Part shown: positions 34,801 to 47,594 of the stretch, in pieces
Position numbering within the stretch: the stretch's first letter is position 1
How the letters are laid out: each line of letters starts with the position of its first letter
Source of the DNA: Acanthosepion pharaonis
Taxonomy: Eukaryota > Mollusca > Cephalopoda > Sepiida > Sepiidae
Length of the DNA: 64,000 nt
Reading direction: 5' to 3'
Assembly (NCBI GenBank): GCA_903632075.3
Contig: CAHIKZ030005439.1
Location: 2,124,001 to 2,188,000 of the forward strand
Program-made: the position numbers and the translations under genes
The notes under the pieces: model-generated
Databases searched by the model: none
Seen by the model: only the letters and a program-made list of their open reading frames with translations
Told to the model about the DNA's origin: nothing

Positions 34801-35160
34801 CATAACTTTAATTTCACCAATGCCAGCCTTATTAAAAAAAAGTCTTTAAAAATCAATGAAGATATATACAAAATACGCACAAGATATGCTTTAATGAAAA
34901 ATCAAACCCAAATAAAATTTTTTAAAGCATCCCGCTGCATCTCACTAACTTTTACACACTTTCGTGTCCAGAATATTTCACATGTCTACGTCTCTGCTTT
35001 TTATCATTTCTATCTTGATCTCTGATGAAGCATTAATAATGTGAAATATGTTAGATTAAGATCTGTCCCTACTTGTTCTTTATTGTATCATTTTGTTGGA
35101 TTCCTATCCATACTTGATCTATATTTGATCTTCTATTCATATATATATATATGTATATGT
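34800..35160 (+). repeat. Penelope-like 3' end copy, plus strand
   Basis: Contains GATGAAGCATTAATAATGTG-AATATGTTAG and ends TTTTGTTGGATTCCTATCCA, TACTTGATCTATATTTGATC and (TA)n. This is the reverse complement of the repeat starting at 13815 and 40217. It points opposite to the neighbouring GIY-YIG frame, so the remnant has an inverted terminal copy or two insertions met here. Confidence 0.65.
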
Positions 35161-35388
35161 ATGTATGTATGACATTATTTGTCAAGATTTCATTTTTCCA
35201 CATGGTTTACTATGCATAGCTCTATTACAATTAACTAATATCAAGGTCTTTTTTAAAAGATTACTATTGTACAGATAATATTTATCTGAATATTTTCTTT
35301 AGTGCCCATTTAGATTAATGTTTTTTTATATAAAAGATGTGTTTTTCATATAAAAAGCTGTGTTATGCTAGACAATTTTTCTCTCCAG

Positions 35389-35805
35389 AATCTATATATT
35401 TATAAGTCTACTATTAATCCATGCTTAGAATATTGCTGCTATATATAGCCTGTTGCTCCTGCTATATATTTAGAAATTCTTGATAAAATCCAAAGAAGAA
35501 TCATCAATGTTATTGATCCTGCCCTGGTATCCCAGCTTCTGTTACTTTCCCACTGCCATAATGTAGCTTGCTTATACCTTTTCTATAAATACTTTCATGG
35601 TAATTGTTCTGATGAACTTTGCTCTATGCGACCTAGATTTTATGAATTTAAGTACAGTACCAGATTGGCAAAAAGGGCTCATCATTTTACAGTTGTATTG
35701 GTAAGATGTAACCCTAAGTTCTTTACTAGGAGTTTCTTTTTTCACACTTCTTGTCTGTGGAACTCTCTTCCGAATTTTTACTTTCCATCCAACTTTCATC
35801 TTTAA
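35389..35805 (+). pseudogene. LINE reverse transcriptase C-terminal remnant
   Basis: One frame reads STINPCLEYCCYI, stop, PVAPAIYLEILDKIQRRIIN, DPALVSQLLLLSHCHNVACL, YLFYKYFHGNCSDEL and CLWNSLPNFYFP. This is the familiar region after the RT core in Jockey/CR1-type LINEs (P-LEY-S-IW, LD-IQ-R, LSHRR-VA, LFYKY-HG-C-EL, R--LWN-LP). The stop sits where Trp is usual (TGG to TAG). The palm domain is absent, so this is a heavily 5'-truncated copy ending at about 35810. Confidence 0.8.
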
Positions 35806-36010
35806 AAATTTAAATGCAATGTCAATTGTTATCTACTGTCTTCTTGGCATGAAATGATTTTTAAAACAGTATTGAAATATGTAGAATGGGAGCCTTCATT
35901 AAAATACATGCACTAAAACAATTGTTTTTGTTGATGCTATTACCAACTATTTCTTTTTATGAATAACTGCTATCTGGAGCAGCCATGTGGTTACTGAAAC
36001 CAAGATTGTA

Positions 36011-36120
36011 GGAGAGTGCTGAAAAGTTCTTTGCCAAAATCACTTCCCAAAATCTGACTAAATATCAGATTTTGTGGGGTATTCATTCTTGATCATTCAG
36101 ATAGCTTTTCAGTACCCCCT
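36011..36120. mobile_element. Candidate 110-bp MITE
   Basis: Ends GGAGAGTGCTGAAAAG and CTTTTCAGTACCCCCT are imperfect inverted repeats, with TA on both outer sides. The middle folds again (AAAATCTGA / TCAGATTTT). A related end, GGGAGTGCTGAAAAGTTCTC, lies at 43235, and GTGCCGAAAAGTGC at 57674. No coding capacity. Confidence 0.55.
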
Positions 36121-38290
36121 TATATCTTTAATATATGTTTCTAGTCTAATGATTAAAAAAGCATAAAGCAACTAATACTTATTTTTTAGCATAGTCTCAT
36201 TCTTTGTTAATACATTTAACCCAATGCTTCTCCATAGATCGCATAGACTGAGGCTACACACTTATTGATCAACTCTTGTTGCTGTTATTTTCTGAGTTTT
36301 TATGTTAATTTGTATATAAGTGTCTGTCTGAAATAATACATCTCACACCAAAAGGCCTTAAAATGTTTCAACATTAAATGAACATTTAAATATAGTACTT
36401 TTGAGTTGGGATAATGGCTCTATATAAGATATATAATATGATGGTTACAAATGCTACTGATTAGATACATTTTACCCACCAGTAACAAACATTTTCATGC
36501 AAATGACTTCAAGGTATACACCCTACCACACAAACACCTATTCATTAGCATACCTCAAAATGAAAATTCAGATTTAAACTAGGTAATATGATTATTGCAA
36601 AGCACTGCTGTAAATATATTGCAATTAAAAACTGAAATTAGCTGATAGTCATCATTAAAATAAGAATAAAAGAAAATTAGTAATGCATATATACAAAATA
36701 ACAGATGTAGTTATTTATCCAAATCAATATGAACATGCATTCATATACATATAAATGCAGCTCTACTTTCCTCAATTTAATCCAGTAACTTTCCATGATG
36801 AAATCAATTCTCATAAAATCTAGGTCATTGCCAGATTGTAAGCAACACTCTTTTGCAATTTTTGAATTGAGTAATATATATATATATATATATATATATA
36901 TTGCTTGGCCTTGGCCTGATGTTCAATTCATTCTGCAGATCATTGAAAAAGCTGGTTGATTTTGTAATAATCCAGTTGATTTATTTTGATTTGGTTTATT
37001 TTGGTTGTTTTTTTTTTGTAATTGAATCTCTTAAGAAAAACAAAGTATTACCTCAAACAATATCATCATTAAACAAAAAGTATTATAAATTACATGATAC
37101 TGTTTATCTAAACACTAAGAAAAAAAACTATATTTGTAATTATTATTTTGTGCCCACAGCAGAGAAGGATTAATAAGAAGCAGGATTGCAAGAAATATAT
37201 ATCAAATCATGTGCACATTTGGAAATAACATAATAGACACCTGATATTTTACTCAATTTTATATTTAATCAAGATGTGCTCAATGTTAATTACTCAATTT
37301 ACTTAAAAAAGGAAGACACACTTAGTTCACATTTCATGCTTTGTACTCCAGGCACATAAGAATTGTCCATTTTGGAAGATTAATAGTGCAATGTGCCATG
37401 GTCAGTTAGCATCAGATTTGAGAATTTCACTTTCAACTGTAAGTCACATCATTATACATCTTCAACAGTAGAAAAAAGGAAATCAGTGTCTCTTTAAATT
37501 GACTGAAGCCATCAGAAAATTTTCTTCATAAGATGATGGGAAATTGACAATTTCCATTGCAAGAAAGCAGATGTGGCAGAATATATCTAAATCAACCTAG
37601 GTACAGCTGTCTTGCTTAAATTGTCAAACATTGCAGATTTTCTGGTTCTGTTAGAAAGAGCAATTTGGAGTATTGATGGTTTGAAATATCTCAGGTGTGT
37701 CAAGAACAGGAATTCAGAAAAATACATAGTCATTTGGCAAAAGATCCTTCACCCAATATTTACCAATGTTTACAGAGACAAAAACAGCCCTGTTCTTATT
37801 ATGATGATAGAGCTCCATGCAATAGCAGCAGGAAAAAAATGAAATTGGAGGTACAGAAGGGTATCAAAATAATTTTTTTAGCCAAGTTAATCTCTTGACA
37901 TAAAGTTTATGAAATATGACTGGGTTATTTTAAATTTTGAAATGAGTACTGTTCAGAAAACCAGAAAAGAACTGCTTCAAGTACTCAATGCCACTTAGTT
38001 GGATATCCCACAAGAAAAGAGAACAATCTGCTGAATTTATGCAACAGTTCAATCCTGGTTCACAACAAAAGGCAACAGATGTAACATTTCATCATAGTCA
38101 GCTCGGGGTGGATCCTGGTTTGATCAATGGAGTGATCTCTTCGATCCCGATATGTCTTACCCCATGTTGTGATTGATTTGATTATAAGGAGGCCAAGATC
38201 GATTTATACAGGTATCTTCATGTTGGGTTGTCCCGAGTCAAGCAAAGTTGTACAATAAAATTGGAAAAAAAAAAAAAAAAACAGCACTTG

Positions 38291-38291
<1 letters not shown>
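36121..38291. other. Intron sequence, no gene seen
   Basis: AT-rich with a (TA)n tract at 36874-36901. About 38098-38260 is less AT-rich and ends in an A run before (TA)n, so it may be a retroposon tail, but no Pol III boxes could be fixed. Confidence 0.5.
36874..36901. repeat. (TA)n microsatellite
   Basis: About 14 TA units. Confidence 0.92.

Positions 38292-38347
<56 letters not shown>
38292..38347. repeat. (TA)n microsatellite
   Basis: About 28 TA units preceded by an A run (38265-38281). Confidence 0.95.
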
Positions 38348-38352
<5 letters not shown>

Positions 38353-39675
38353 CTATTTTTATATCAATACTGTGTACAATGGTTCTTTAGTAGTTGTGTT
38401 TGCATACAAGTGTTTGTCGACACAACACTTGGGTAAGCTGGTAAGTTTTGGCTTGCAGAGTTAGCGCAATCTGTTTTACTACTTTGGTAAGTTTGGATCA
38501 AGGCTGAAGTCAGAGGTTCTTGTATTCAGCAGGAATTGTGGAATCTCTCCGCAACCTCCACGACTTCCCTTCTCAGCTCTCAACTCTGAACTGAATGAAT
38601 GACTTTTGTGCATTCATTTTTATGGATTCCAACTAGAAACCGGTGTGGAGCAAGATGTAGGCTGGGTTTCAGTGAATCCTCCTGATTTCCAACAAAAGTC
38701 TATTGTTTTTGGTCTTGAGAAACTAAATTAATTCATAATTTTGGGGAATTCTCCCTCTCTTGTGAGGGATGGTTGCAGGCATTGCTCTGCCTGGCTGCTT
38801 CCATTTTTTCTTAGTACCATCTCTCACCATTACCTTTCAGTGTCTGTGATCAGTTCCTTCAACCTCCTTAATGTTTCTTCTGTGCCTGCTATCCTTCAAT
38901 GGGAGCAGGCAGCCCCTCATCCTTCCTTGATCACTCTTCTGCACCTGTCACCTCTAGCATTCAGTCAGTAATTAATTAAAAAAAAAACAAATATGGTTTC
39001 AAATGCTCTTATCTCACAAATAAATTGACATCACAATTGGCATTCTCACCTTTGACCTAAGAGACACTTTCCCAGGGAAATTTTTTCAACTCCCATTATG
39101 GTGATAATTTGTTTAGCCAAAGGTCATCATTCCACAGATGTTCAATTCACTGTTTTTCATTCTGACATCCCGCGAAATGAATTCCTTTAGTTTTAACCCA
39201 ATTCTTCTCATGTCTGATCCAGATATTGGTTGCCAATACTTAACTTGTACACACAAACTGAGGATCACTTTTAGGTGGTCATCTGGTCCATTGTACATAT
39301 CTCGATTCTCTGGGAACAATCTTATTATCAGTCTATCTTTCCTGATATTGGTTAACCCTTTTCATGCTAAGTTATTCATCATTATCTCATTTTCATTGAT
39401 ATTCCAAGTCACCATTATGATTATTAATAGTGTTACATTTAATTCCTGAAAGGGTAAAACATTAGAATCTGATAATGGTAAATCCACGAAAATAAATTTT
39501 TATAAAATATACTATATATTAAATTTATATTTGAAACTAAAAGTATATATTTCTGTTATCATTTTGTACAATACTTGGTCATTTAGGGTGCATAGGTATG
39601 CTTTCTTATTTCAAGAGGAATTATTGTTTTTATTTTAATCATTTTTAAAAGCACTACACATTCTTCCCAAATACT

Positions 39676-39707
<32 letters not shown>

Positions 39708-40007
39708 AAACCAAAGTATTGTTAAAGCTTGTAAATGCAACTCCATCAACACAAAGCCTGCCAAATAGAAATGTTTGTAACAGTAAAATAAAATAAAAAG
39801 ATTAACCAGTAAATGAAGAAACCAACAAAAAAGGGAAAGGAAACATAAACAAAAGAAAACTAGCCATCTATCTATACAATAATCCAATGTGCTCAATATC
39901 TAAATCCAAACAATTAAGACAGAGCAGTAACTCTGAACAGTAATACTATATCAAAGAGATTCAGTCCAAATTGCTACTCTGAGTTTCTTGCAATATGATC
40001 ATCAAGT

Positions 40008-40010
<3 letters not shown>
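38348..40010. other. Intron sequence, no gene seen
   Basis: Mostly AT-rich. 38440-38970 is somewhat richer in GC with a pyrimidine-rich open frame (38741-38971) that I do not recognise. (GT)n(TA)n at 39677-39706. Confidence 0.5.

Positions 40011-40049
<39 letters not shown>
40011..40049. repeat. (TA)n microsatellite
   Basis: About 20 TA units followed by GTACACACACA. Confidence 0.93.
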
Positions 40050-40056
<7 letters not shown>

Positions 40057-40216
40057 CACATGGGTAAAAGTGCTTAATATCAGAGATAATGTATGTAAAT
40101 ATAAAAGTAGATACTGAGGTCAACATCAAGCAGAACTTGAATGCAATCTTCATGGCCTGAAAATTGTGTTCAAGCATGAAACACTGTCATCACTTGGTGT
40201 CAACCTATATATATAA

Positions 40217-41935
40217 ATTGGGATCAAATATGGATCAGAATCTGACAGAATGATAGGATAAAAAGCAAATAGGAAATGTTTATCAATCTAACATGTTTCA
40301 CTTTTATTAAAGCTTCATTGGAGAATGAGGTATGGAAAAAAAGAAATTCTGGTATTTTTATTTTTGTGTTGTTAGTTGATTAATCAGGTTTCATGTGCAT
40401 TTGACTTGTTAAGCTATATTAGTATAATTTATAATGTTCCTAACTCAAGGAAAGACAAAACATCCTTTTGAAGTTCAAAAAACGGATTCCAACCCTAACT
40501 GAACAAACATAAATATTGCTTTATGTATTTAAGTGTATCATAATTCTAGTTTGTCTATATTTGATTCAGAAGATAATGTATATCTGTAAAAGTGTGTGAA
40601 TATTTCTAATAGACATTATTTTTGTTTGGTGGTTCTCCACATGTTAATTTGGGGATGTTTTTACCTAAACACTGGCTGTGGTAGATAAACATATTTTAGA
40701 TTCTTTAAGAATGATGATGTAATATAGTGTTTTTGACATGTGTTTATAGTTGGTAAAATATATTTTACATATATCACCATATTTTTTTTTTTTTTTTTTT
40801 TTTTGTGATTATGTGATTATTGAACCGGAGATGGAACTCTGTTCTGGTTTCTCCCACATAATTCACCTTCTCGCATTTGTGGCAGAAAAGTAAATATGAG
40901 ATTGAAACTGTCACAGCTCAGATACAGCAGTCTGAATACCACATGAGTGCCGGTGGGTGTGTAAATGTTGTGAGTGATGATGTGTTTGCAGACCAGGCAC
41001 CAAGGTTTGTTGCAGGTGATATTCCCTTGGTGAGGTGATGAGTTGCCTATGTTGGATGATATTAAAAGTCTGAAGCGGTTATGTAGAGGGTTATTGCTAA
41101 ATATTTTTCTAATTGTCTTGTCTATTTTTAAAAGCTGGAAATCTTTGGTTAAGGTGGGAGAAAGTTTGTAGATGTAATTAAAATAAAAGACGATGAAGAT
41201 TCTGGAATTATTTTTTTAGTTTCATAGGTAAAGAGTTTCTGTTATGTTAGGAAGCTTTGGTGATAGATTTTTTGACTGTTGTAAGTAGGAAATTCCTACT
41301 CCTAATAGGACAACTTTGCAATCACTTTCTTATGTCTTTGTTGTAATCTTCCTTATGTGAACAGATGTATTTTATTCACAAGCATTGGCTGGAGATTATA
41401 GATTTTTTTTTTTTTTAGGTTGATGGGGTGGCAGCTATTGAAATTGAGGTAGCAATGACCATCGGTAGGTTTGGTATATAGTGTAGTGGAGATGTGGTTA
41501 TTGTTTAGACATACCAGTGTATCCAGAAACAGAACGGAAGTTGTAGAATATTCTATAATAAATTTGATGATGTGGGGAAACCATTGATATAGCTAGGAAT
41601 AGATGGTGGTAGAGGTTTGAGGATTTGGTCAATGGTAACCAGAAATGTGTTGTGTAATGGTTTCTATACCAGAAACTATTGTACATCTGGACAGATAGAT
41701 CTTAAGAGATTCTATCAAGTCATGATTTTCATGTGGGTTTCTGTCAATGGAGAGGTTGGTGGTTGTGTCTGTGATTATTTTATGAAGTTTGTGTAATTTA
41801 GGAATGGTGTAGAATGTGCCAGGTTTGGGACTTTCCAGAACTAAAGCCTTGACTGGTGCATGTATGTTGTGGTCAAGATGGCTGAATAGAGTGTGGAGTT
41901 CTTATGTAAAATGTTTGTTGGGATCTAGGAATCTA
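40217..41935 (-). mobile_element. Penelope-like element remnant (minus), with 3' UTR
   Basis: Read right to left: KPGTFYTIPKLHK near 41800 (RT motif before the palm), LDTLVCLNNNHISTTLY and then KPTDGHCYLNFNSCHP near 41450 (end of RT), and CHKCEKVNYVGETRTEFHLR near 40850 (GIY-YIG endonuclease). Those three landmarks in this order define Penelope-like elements, which prime from nicked DNA with their own endonuclease. The segment between the first two, which should hold the catalytic Asp box, appears deleted, and frames shift. The 3' UTR runs from about 40790 to 40217, ending at the GGATCAAATATGGATC motif and TA-rich DNA. Confidence 0.82.
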
Positions 41936-41939
41936 TGTA

Positions 41940-42650
41940 TTCAGGGTGCAATGGGTAAATTGCTGCCATTTTATATTTTTAATTTCGTGTATGTGCATTG
42001 TTTTTCATTTTCTCAACTGCACAGTATAGTAGGGTCAGTTGGGCACCATCTGTGAGAAAAAAGAAATGGCATGCTGTATTGCTTGGTATTCACACTGGAA
42101 CCTCAACTACAAACATTTCAGAGTGTTTGGGTGTCAATCTGAGAACAGTGCAGAGGATTTGGAAAGAGTTGGATGAGTTTAATGGTGATTATGAAGGTGT
42201 TTGGAGTGATTACTAGTGATGGTGATGTTATACCTCCATTCATCTTCCCACAGGCCTCAGCACAAGAGGCCTACATCAAGTTACCTTGCCTGGGTCAAAA
42301 GGGTGGCTGCTGGAAGACTCTATATCTGGCAACAGGACTCTGCACCATGCCACACAAGCAGGAGAACCCAGTCATGGCTGTTAGACAATTTCTGCAACCA
42401 CATCACCCATTACATCTGGTCACCTAACTCCCCAGACTGCAACCCTCTTGATTATTATGTGTGGGGCACAGTTGAGCAAGACCAACAAAACTCCTTGTAA
42501 CACCAAAGATGAACTGAAGGCAAGGATTATGGCAGCATTCATCAACTTAAACAAGGAGACCATTCAGAAGAGTTGCGGGAGATTCCAAATTTGTTTGGAG
42601 GCTGTGGTTGAAGCCAATAGCATTTTTATTGAATAAATTTGCTCTTTTTT
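41940..42650 (+). mobile_element. Mariner-like element 2, internally deleted
   Basis: Starts CAGGGTGCAATGGGTAAATT, the same terminus as element 1. It retains TNISECLGVNLRTVQRIWKE (helix-turn-helix) then LDEFNGDYEG, jumps to VFGVITSDGDVIPPFIFP, then WQQDSAPCHTSRRTQSWLLD, PNSPDCNPLDYYVWGTVE, NTKDELKARIMAAFINLNKE and a C-terminal FQICLEAVVEANSIFIE. Frameshifts near 42220 and 42480. The deletion removes the region of the first catalytic Asp; the second (QQDSAPC) and third (PDCNPLDYY) remain. The right terminal repeat is not visible; a GA run (42654-42670) follows. Confidence 0.85.
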
Positions 42651-42670
42651 AAAAGAGAGAGAGAGAGAGT

Positions 42671-45600
42671 CATGCATAAGAATCAACACTGATAGATGAA
42701 TACCCTATGCATGGTAAATTTGACTTGGTTAAAATAGCTTTCAAATGCTCCAAAAATGTTTTTATCAGAATATTTTGTTATAAAAATGCTCCAAAGACTA
42801 ACCTGATACCATTCAGCAAGTATAACTGAGTAAAGACGAACGATCTGATGAGTTGCACCTGTCATAATAACAGTATGGCATGCGATTTCTTTCCTTCTCC
42901 TTTTATCTCAGCTTAAATTGTGCTGTCTGTTCTTTTCAGTTTTATTTCAAGCAACTTTCCTCTCATATTTTAAAAAGTTAAACTTCCCAAATAAAAAATA
43001 TCAACCCATTTATAGAAAATGTCAGATGTAAAATTCAATGAGAAAAATGGTCTAGTTGTTTTCTTAGATTCAGATACATACACAGACAATGGATTCTATA
43101 AAGTTTTTTCTTTTAATTTTATGCATCTATTGATGTATGTGTGCATGCACATGCAACAGAAAGCATTTTTTTTCATTTAGGAATAATAACATTTTCTAAA
43201 TCCTATAGTGTCTTTTATAATACCATGATGATGAGGGAGTGCTGAAAAGTTCTCAGGTCAGTCACCCTACTTCCCAATACCATACCAAACATTTTCTCCA
43301 AAATTATGTTATATTTAAAAAATATATATTTCTTTACTTTTCTACAGCATGTAGAATTTAAAATGTCTAATACAAAAAGGCTTTATAATTGTTAATTAGC
43401 TAAAGGACAGTTTAGTAAGATAATGTGACATTGTCTGGGATAAAAATATTTTCCCAATCATTAACTTTTGTTTATATCTCCTGTAATAGCACTTTCAAAT
43501 ATATATGTGTTAAAAAATATCTAGACAAAAGTACCTCACTGATTCAAGACATTTTAGAGACTAGAATTTTTTGCAACATTTGGTTTTGATCGGTCACTGT
43601 ATAGCTATTTTAGAAGGTTTGATAGACAAACAGAAGTCACAGAATTTTATGTATAGATAGAAGATAGATATAAAGAAGTTGGGCCATATCTTTTATTACA
43701 TATATTATAAGCAGAAGTTGTCCCAAATATAAACTGCTTAGATTATTTTATTACTGATCATAATATACAAAAGGATTTCTGTTATCAGTTTAATGAAAAG
43801 TAAGCAATTTTAAATGCTAGTCTTTAAAATGTTCTCTACAAAACCCTTGAGGAATGTTGTGTAGAGTTTACTTTAAATTTCACATTTCTAATATTGATTC
43901 TTATACAGATAACTAAGTAGAAGTAATAAGATTGTGTTATTTTATTCTCCCAAATGGGGAAAGCCTATCTTAAAAATCAGCATTTGAAATCTTGACTTTA
44001 CCTATGCTGAAATTCCAGCTATTGCTGCTAGATGGAAATGTACTTCGATCTAATCCACAGGTCACTCCATATTTCTAATATTTACCATTTGAGAATTGTA
44101 GTACTGTCAGACACAGACATATGTCTTTTATTTATGAAGATTTGAACAGATATTTTCTTTATACTTAAAAATATTTTGACAAGTATCTTAGAATTTTCAG
44201 CAATGTGGAACAGATGATCCACCTTTGTGTTCCTTTTTATGATGCTAAGTCAAATAATAAAAAAGAGACATCAGAACTTAAAGAACTCTTCAGAGTTTTT
44301 AAGAAGACAAATAATTGTATAATGTAGAAATTGTTTGTAACTATAATTGTACATCTTCAGTGAACTTTGACCTCTACAAACTGATAGCATAAAAATAAGT
44401 ATGAACATTTGCCATTTTTGGTTGTTAATTACATTAAAAACTGGGCTGATTTATACAGCTATCAATTAAAAATTGTTTTATGCTGTGCACAAAGGCAAAA
44501 GTCAAATTAATAGTATATACATATATTCCAGAGCACTTATTTCTTACTTTTCTTGTCAGAAAAAAAAGGGGAAAATAAATAGCATATAAACTTACACCAT
44601 CAATAGTGAAAGACATGTTCAAAAGAAAATGCTTAAAACTCTTTTCTTTTTGTTTTTAACTTATTTATTTGCTTCAATATTTCTAAATTAATATTTTTAA
44701 TTTCTTTTTTAAAATGCTTAATTTCACCCAATAACCTTTATGAAATAACCTCTTGTACACCTTTTAATTCCTGACTATAGAAATTCTTATGAATTTCAGT
44801 TACATTTCAAGATCAAAAAATATTTCATATATATGGTCCTCCAATGTAAATATTTAAGCTAAATTTACCCTAATGTTTTAATTATCTTAAATACTTTGAA
44901 TCTACTGCATTTCAAGAATATTATTAGTCAACATTTATTAACAATCTGTATTGGTCATTGTGAAAATAAAAGGCTTAGCAATTTGTGCACTTGTTTTAAA
45001 AAAATAAACTTTAATTTTGCTTCATCAAACTTTAGTTAAAAAATGGAAAAATGCAAAAATTTCTCATTAATATTTTCCTCATCAGCATTTATAATTAATA
45101 CAAGAGTAACTTTACTTATACAATAACAACTCTTTTTGTCAAAAATGTATAAAGGACTTTTATACACTATAAATATCAAGGTATAACAAAACGGATGTTC
45201 CTCCTGTTCAATATTAATTTTTGAGATAAAAATGATTTTGTTTATGGTTATGAGGCATAAAATTTAACATGCATGTATAGACAATAAAATAAAGAGAATA
45301 AAATGATTTAAGAATTAATGTCATTAGTTATTGGATTTTGTTTCTGATTGCACTGCTTTACGAGTACAATCTCATTTTTATCCCCTAGAACCATGAAAAT
45401 CTCAATGAAGTTTAAATTTCTGTTATTAGGGTCACTAGGTAATCTTGTTATGCAATGATTTAATCAGCAGATCATTTGCTTTTAATTTGCAATTGATATT
45501 TTCATTGAATCTGAACTGATTGCTGGTATTTATAGCCATTTCATTTAATAATCAACAACTTTGACTGGAAATAAATTACATTTTCAAAATGCCGCATGAG

Positions 45601-46767
45601 TCTTCAACATTTTTCTTTTTCATATTATTCCTCCAAATGTTATTTGCTTTTCTTAATCAACTATCTAAATAGATATACTAAAATGAATAAACTCGGAACA
45701 AGAATTTAAAATAAACTCATCAACTAAATGATCTTGTCAGAACAGTTTGGCATGTTTTTTTTTTAAATTAAGCAACTAATACAGTCTTCATAAAAAAAAA
45801 ATGTTTAGTATTAGGTAAAATATTTGTATGTAACATATTTGGTTTCAAATTTTGACATTTTTGATAAAATACATGATTTCCTTTATTTTGTGAATTGATT
45901 CAAAGAACCAGTCAGTATTTTTTCTCCTTATATGGAGACACAATAAGATGAAACTTTAAGCCAATATTTTTTCTTAAAATCAAATGTAGATCTTGATACT
46001 TTTTATCAGTTTAATGTATTTTGTATTTTTAATGTAATTCTATCATAATTTATTTGGAAGGGAAGAATCATCTAAAGATAAAAGCCCAGTTTAAATTTAT
46101 TGCATTTGATAAGAGAAAATCAAAGATCTAAAACTTTTGGTGGCCTTACTTAAATGTATTTGATAGCAACCAAATATTAAGTGCATGCAAAAGTTTCCAG
46201 TGATCAAAATAAAGTGGTTTTCTACTGTGTATTCAACTTCCAGTTTTCAAGAAGGTGCTGCAAACTTTTGCATGTCTTTAATAAATAAACATCTACTGTA
46301 AATGTATAAAGAAAGAATACTGATATTTTTTTTATATTACAGATTTATTTTAACATATAAAAACTGAGAAAGATAGATTGCAAATTTTTTTATTATTGCA
46401 GATTTATTTTATATCCAATATGGAAAATCCTACAAGATTGTTCTTATCATTAGGGCAATTTATTATAATAAATTAAACTGACTACCATTTTATTTGACCA
46501 GCTTAGATTTATCAATGAGGGGGAAAATTCATGTGACATATTTCAAGTATGATTAATTCACTTCAAGGCTAGAACATACATGTTGATCTCGGCTTTCCTT
46601 TACAGTTATTATTTTTAATTAATGTAACTTTTGGTAAACAATTATTTACAGAAGATTTTTTATACAGATTAATTTGAGGTTTCTGAAAGAGTGATTTTAA
46701 ATTGGTTTATAAATGTTCATATTTGTTCCTTATCCTATCATTCTGTCAGATTCTTATCCCAATTCAC
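42671..46767. other. Intron sequence, no gene seen
   Basis: AT-rich, low information. A fragment resembling the 36.0-kb MITE end is at 43235-43255. No coding motif recognised in the frames at 42683-42865 (minus) or 44434-44622 (minus). Confidence 0.5.
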
Positions 46768-46769
46768 AT

Positions 46770-46815
<46 letters not shown>
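46720..46815 (+). repeat. Terminal motif plus (CA)n(TA)n
   Basis: TATCATTCTGTCAGATTCTT ATCCC, then (CA)n and about 22 TA units to 46815. Same terminal motif as at 29078, 29676 and 35086, and reversed at 13822 and 40219. Confidence 0.75.
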
Positions 46816-46818
<3 letters not shown>

Positions 46819-47594
46819 GACAGGTTTTGTTAAATAATTTAGACATGTTCTATCTACTTATTTTCAATAAGATCCTTTCATATTCGCAAATAAGCTTTTT
46901 TGTGTGTTTGTTAAAAGATGAGAGGAAAACACCATGTTGGCTCATATTGTATTTATTCCGAATGCTTTCGATATAGCATAATGTCATCATCAAGGTATTG
47001 TTAAATATAGAGTAAGTATTTAGTGTTCATGGTTGTGAAGGACAAAAATTGTTCCATTCCAATCTGGTGACAAGATCAACAACGCATACAGCTCTGCCAT
47101 CACTGAGCACCTTATAAATAATCCAAGCTGTGCCACCAATTTCAGCATTGACTTTTTCTCTATCCTTAGTCATGCTCATTCTTTATTATATTTGAAGACA
47201 TTGGAAACAATATATGCCAGGTCCAGACAGCCCTCCCTCTGTAAACAGAGGGAATGTCTGTTGATCTGTAATTAATCATAATTGGTGTGTTAATGAATAT
47301 ATTGTATAACCTTTTATTATTAATAAGGCATTTAATGACTTATAAGCAACCATTTTTTCACACAGACAGACACCCTAAAAAATACTCAAAAATATATCCT
47401 GGGTTTTAGAACAGGGACCTAAAAAGTTCTTTTTTTTTTTTTTAATTTTAATTAAGGATTCTTGGTTAGTCTGGGAACTTTTTGCCACCTTTTTGTATAT
47501 GCAAAATCTGAAGTATCTAGTAGGCTACTATTTACCCACATGCCATAGAATACCAATACTTGTAGCTAGCCTAGCTCCATAATAGTATTAAGAT
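46816..47594. other. Intron sequence, no gene seen
   Basis: AT-rich. 46950-47000 has GAATGCTTTCGATATAGCAT followed by ATCATCAAGG, a layout often seen just after the coding end of Penelope-like or similar elements, but no frame supports it. Confidence 0.45.

Noticed and set aside
38098..38265. tRNA-derived SINE
   Set aside because: A GGTTTGATC-like box and an A-rich end are present, but no box A at the proper distance and no target duplication could be found.
46950..47010. Possible Penelope-like coding end
   Set aside because: The short sequence layout is suggestive, but no translated motif supports it in any frame.
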